Source of the DNA: an uncultured Bacteroidota bacterium
Lineage (GTDB): Bacteria > Bacteroidota > Bacteroidia > Chitinophagales > Chitinophagaceae
Length of the DNA: 35,794 nucleotides
Assembly: GCA_903835005.1 (NCBI GenBank)
Contig: CAILLK010000090.1
Coordinates: 1 to 35,794, forward strand
Reading direction: 5' to 3'
Shown here piece by piece: positions 33,333-35,794 of the stretch (position 1 is the stretch's first letter; every line of letters starts with the position of its first letter). Both the position numbers and the translations under genes were made by a program. The notes below the pieces were generated by a model. It was not told where the DNA came from. It saw only the letters and a program-made list of their open reading frames with translations, and did no database searches.

Positions 33333-35570
33333 ATGGGAACATGGCACGGGTTAGTTAATCAACCCACATTTCACACAAGCACAATGATTCTGCTGACAGA
33401 TGGCAGAATAATGGTTCAGGAAGAAGCAACCAATCACTGGCATGCCCTTAGCCCCGACAGCACAGGCAACTACCTAAATGGAACCTGGTCGCAACTGGCA
33501 GATATGCAGTATTTCAGGAGGTATTACGCATCCGGCATTCTGAAAGACGGCAGGGTAATCGTTTGCGGCGGCGAACAAAATAATGTTGGTGCAGGAGATG
33601 ATACCAATAACTGCCAGATATATGACCCTGCTGCAAATACCTGGACAACAATTGCGCCTCCTTCAGGATGGCCAAATATCGGCGATGCATCCTGTTGCGT
33701 TTTGCCTGATGGAAACTTTATGATCGGTAACATAAATACCCCGGCCTGCGCTATCTACAATCCGGTTACCAATACCTGGTCGAACACTGGCAGCAAAGCT
33801 GTGCGCTCAAATGAAGAAACCTGGATATTATTGCCTGATAATTGCATTATTACCCCTCAGTGTTTTGCCCCATACCAGTCGGAAAAGTATATTATCTCTA
33901 CAGGAACCTGGAAAAATGAGGGTGCTATACCGGTTTCTCTGGTAAACCACAGTATGGCCGAAATCGGACCGGGTATGTTATTGTATAATGGCAAAGTAAT
34001 TTATTTTGGTGCCGATGGCAGCAGCGGGCATGGTAAAACAGCTATTTATACTCCTTCGGCTACACCTGCAGGTACAGGTACATGGGCGGCAGGCCCGGAT
34101 ATTCCATTGGTTGGCGGCCAGGTAATGGTTGCCAATGATTGCCCGGCTACCTTGCTGCCAAATGGCAATGTATTGTTTGTTGGAGCAAATTACTTACCAA
34201 CAACCTGGGGTAGCCCGATATATTTATTTGAATATAACCCCACTACAAATACAATAACGCAGGCCACTACTCCATCCAATAACGGAGCACAACAATTCTG
34301 GAGCCGCCTTATGCTTCTGCCAACAGGCCAGGTAATGTTCAGCCCCAGCTCAAATAACGTTCAGGTTTATGATGCAGGTGGCACTCCCAACAATGCATGG
34401 CGGCCAACTGTCAGTTCTGTGGCTCAGATAGGTAGCAGTGGCGTATATACGCTCACGGGTACACAATTAAATGGTTTGTCACAGGCAAATATTTATGGCG
34501 ATGATTGCTACCCGGCTACAAATTATCCTTTGGTGACGCTTAAATCCGGATCGGGTAATGTACATTTTGCTAAAACGCACACATTCAGTACGATGGGCGT
34601 AGCAACTGGCGCTACACCAGAAACCTGCCAGTTCGATGCACAAGGTGTACTCTATGGCAATTATACACTTAATGTAATTGCAAATGGTATCAGTTCAGAT
34701 AACCATGCATTTTCAGCGGCAAAGCATGGCTTGGTTATGGGCTGGAAAGGCATGAATAATGACCAGAGCATATGGTATTCCTACTTTGACGGTACGGCAT
34801 GGATACCTCAAAATTATGTTTCGGGAGTAGCAACCAGCCATGGTCCGTCGCTGGCCTTCTTTAATGGCAAAGTTTATATGGCCTGGAAGGGTATGAATAC
34901 TGACCAGGGGATATGGTATTCTTCTTTTGACGGAGCAGATTGGGCTCCCCAGCAGCAGGTGCCCGGAGTTGCAACCAGTGTAGGTCCATCTCTTGCTGTA
35001 TATAATGGAAGCCTTTATATGGCCTGGAAAGGCATGAATGCCGATCAGGGAATATGGTATTCTCATTTCAATGGCAGCTCGTGGGCAGCACAGCAGCAAG
35101 TTAGCGGTGTAGCTACCAGTGTAGGGCCGTCTCTTGCAGTTTATAATGGCAGCCTGTATATGGCATGGAAAGGCATGAACGCTGATCAGGGCATTTATTA
35201 TTCTCATTTTAATGGCACGGCCTGGGCTGCCCAGCAGCAGGTTGCAGGAGTTGCTACCAGCGTAGGTCCATCTCTTGCGGCATTTAACGGCAGCCTCTAT
35301 ATGGCCTGGAAAGGCATGAATGCTGACCAGGGTATATATTATTCGCATTTCAATGGCACAGCATGGGCCGCCCAGCAGGAAGTATCTGGTGTGGCTACCA
35401 GTGTAGGCCCTTGCCTTTCAGTTTTCAACGGTGCGCTTTATATGGCATGGAAAGGCATGAATGCCGACCAGGGAATATGGTATTCTCACTTCAATGGCAC
35501 ATCCTGGGTTGCCCAGCAGGAAGTAGCAGGAGTGGCAACCAGTGTAGGGCCTCAAATGACTACAATTTAG
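33333..35570 (+). CDS. Two-propeller protein: Kelch/galactose-oxidase-like domain plus lectin-like repeats
   Basis: 745 aa. Residues ~1-350 carry Kelch-type repeats (FHTSTMILLTDGRIMVQ, YASGILKDGRVIVCGGEQ, CQIYDPAANTWTTI, ATLLPNGNVLFVGANY), as in galactose-oxidase-like propellers. Residues ~355-465 form an Ig-like early-set segment (GVYTLTGTQLNGLSQANIYG, LYGNYTLNVIANG). Residues 469-745 are six 47-residue repeats with consensus MAWKGMNADQGIWYSHFNG, then SW-x-AQQ-x-V-x-GVATS-x-GPSLA-x-x-NG-x-LY. This pattern recalls lectin propellers such as those of the Photorhabdus PLL type. There is no signal peptide and no T9SS tail, and no upstream in-frame start that supplies one. Sugar binding is inferred; oxidase activity is not supported because I do not see the Cys-Tyr copper site. 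Confidence 0.88.
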   Translation: MGTWHGLVNQPTFHTSTMILLTDGRIMVQEEATNHWHALSPDSTGNYLNGTWSQLADMQYFRRYYASGILKDGRVIVCGGEQNNVGAGDDTNNCQIYDPAANTWTTIAPPSGWPNIGDASCCVLPDGNFMIGNINTPACAIYNPVTNTWSNTGSKAVRSNEETWILLPDNCIITPQCFAPYQSEKYIISTGTWKNEGAIPVSLVNHSMAEIGPGMLLYNGKVIYFGADGSSGHGKTAIYTPSATPAGTGTWAAGPDIPLVGGQVMVANDCPATLLPNGNVLFVGANYLPTTWGSPIYLFEYNPTTNTITQATTPSNNGAQQFWSRLMLLPTGQVMFSPSSNNVQVYDAGGTPNNAWRPTVSSVAQIGSSGVYTLTGTQLNGLSQANIYGDDCYPATNYPLVTLKSGSGNVHFAKTHTFSTMGVATGATPETCQFDAQGVLYGNYTLNVIANGISSDNHAFSAAKHGLVMGWKGMNNDQSIWYSYFDGTAWIPQNYVSGVATSHGPSLAFFNGKVYMAWKGMNTDQGIWYSSFDGADWAPQQQVPGVATSVGPSLAVYNGSLYMAWKGMNADQGIWYSHFNGSSWAAQQQVSGVATSVGPSLAVYNGSLYMAWKGMNADQGIYYSHFNGTAWAAQQQVAGVATSVGPSLAAFNGSLYMAWKGMNADQGIYYSHFNGTAWAAQQEVSGVATSVGPCLSVFNGALYMAWKGMNADQGIWYSHFNGTSWVAQQEVAGVATSVGPQMTTI
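34737..35570 (+). repeat. Six tandem 141-bp coding repeats
   Basis: Units start at 34737, 34878, 35019, 35160, 35301 and 35442 in perfect 141-bp register; the last is cut at the stop codon. Copies 2-6 are nearly identical as protein but differ at many third codon positions. Confidence 0.92.
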
Positions 35571-35629
35571 TAGTAAGATCAGCCTGAAATAACAGGCAGA
35601 TTATTTGTATCCCGGATACCCAGTTTTAG

Positions 35630-35657
35630 ACAGGTGGCCTCAATGGTCACCTGTTTT
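35630..35657 (+). terminator. Rho-independent terminator of the two-propeller gene, intron target
   Basis: ACAGGTGGCC and GGTCACCTGT form a 10-bp stem (one G-U pair) around TCAAT, followed by TTTT, 59 nt after the stop codon. The T-run runs straight into GTGTG, the 5' end of the group II intron. A smaller hairpin, GCCTG/CAGGC at 35582-35597, lies before it. Confidence 0.9.
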
Positions 35658-35794
35658 GTGTGTCAGGCATGGATATAAGCTATAGGGTGCAAGTCCCGAG
35701 TACGCTTTACAGTAGGGAGTATTAGCCAATAGCAAGGGTGTCGCGGGTGACTGCGAATCTGAAAGAAGCTGGCGGCAAAGGTTCGGGCCAACGA
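35658..35794 (+). mobile_element. Group II intron (class C type), 5' end of the ribozyme, cut by the window edge
   Basis: The element starts GTGTG (consensus GUGYG) and continues with TCAGGCATGG, CTATAGGGTG, AAGTCCCGA, TTAGCC, GCAAGGGTGTC, GAATCTGAA, GAAGC and CGGCAAA. From memory, these words appear in this order and spacing in domain I of the Oceanobacillus iheyensis class C intron. Insertion directly after a terminator hairpin and T-run is the known target choice of class C introns. The rest of domain I, domains II-VI and any reverse-transcriptase ORF lie beyond the window, so mobility cannot be judged. Confidence 0.88.

Noticed and set aside
34713..35348. Minus-strand open frame of 211 codons with internal repeats
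   Set aside because: The repeats mirror the 141-bp coding repeats on the plus strand, whose register is a multiple of three; this alone keeps the antisense frame open.

Overview
The window comes from a Bacteroidota genome, most like the Chitinophagaceae or another non-gut lineage. Three things show this. Two secreted proteins end in type IX secretion (T9SS) type A sorting domains. Several genes are preceded by the phylum's -7 promoter element TAnnTTTG rather than a sigma70 -10 box. The gene families present (tandem DUF5723 proteins, FecA-like TonB receptor, short RsmI homologue, Kir channel) are usual there. No lineage marker gene is present, so finer placement is inference.

Layout. 1-7.2 kb: the end of a Pro/Asn-rich protein of unknown function, then a 2,115-residue secreted repeat protein on the minus strand with a strong terminator. 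7.6-9.9 kb: a TolC-type outer-membrane protein with an inositol-phosphatase-family gene 3 nt downstream. 10.1-14.8 kb: a His/Gly- and Tyr-rich secreted protein, a VWA-like membrane protein, a 3-methyladenine DNA glycosylase and an RsmI-type methyltransferase. 14.8-17.8 kb: a minus-strand run of Kir channel, alpha/beta hydrolase and family 2 glycosyltransferase. 17.9-19.4 kb: an SDR dehydrogenase with its TetR-type regulator; a shared near-palindrome lies upstream of both. 19.5-21.6 kb: a seven-repeat T9SS protein, a 91-residue orphan, and tRNA-Arg(ACG) with a clear promoter and terminator. 22.1-26.5 kb: a small lipoprotein, pdxJ and two tandem DUF5723 paralogues.

26.7-29.7 kb looks like an accessory island and is visibly more AT-rich than its surroundings. 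It holds a two-gene ABC-type ATPase plus DUF4276 (Toprim-like) unit that resembles anti-phage systems, and a divergent DUF1963 protein. A 36-bp near-perfect inverted repeat covers the promoter and start codon of the ATPase gene. Between the island and the next gene, a TonB-dependent receptor, lies a set of ACGCAA repeats spaced 21, 11, 22 and 21 bp apart.

32-35.8 kb: a small lipoprotein, a small membrane protein, and a 745-residue two-propeller protein (Kelch plus six 47-residue lectin-like repeats) with no signal peptide. That gene ends in a rho-independent terminator. Exactly at the terminator's T-run begins the 5' end of a group II intron that looks like class C; the intron runs off the window.

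The most interesting points are the ATPase/DUF4276 pair with its unusual control palindrome, the helically phased repeats, the leaderless two-propeller protein and the terminator-targeted intron.
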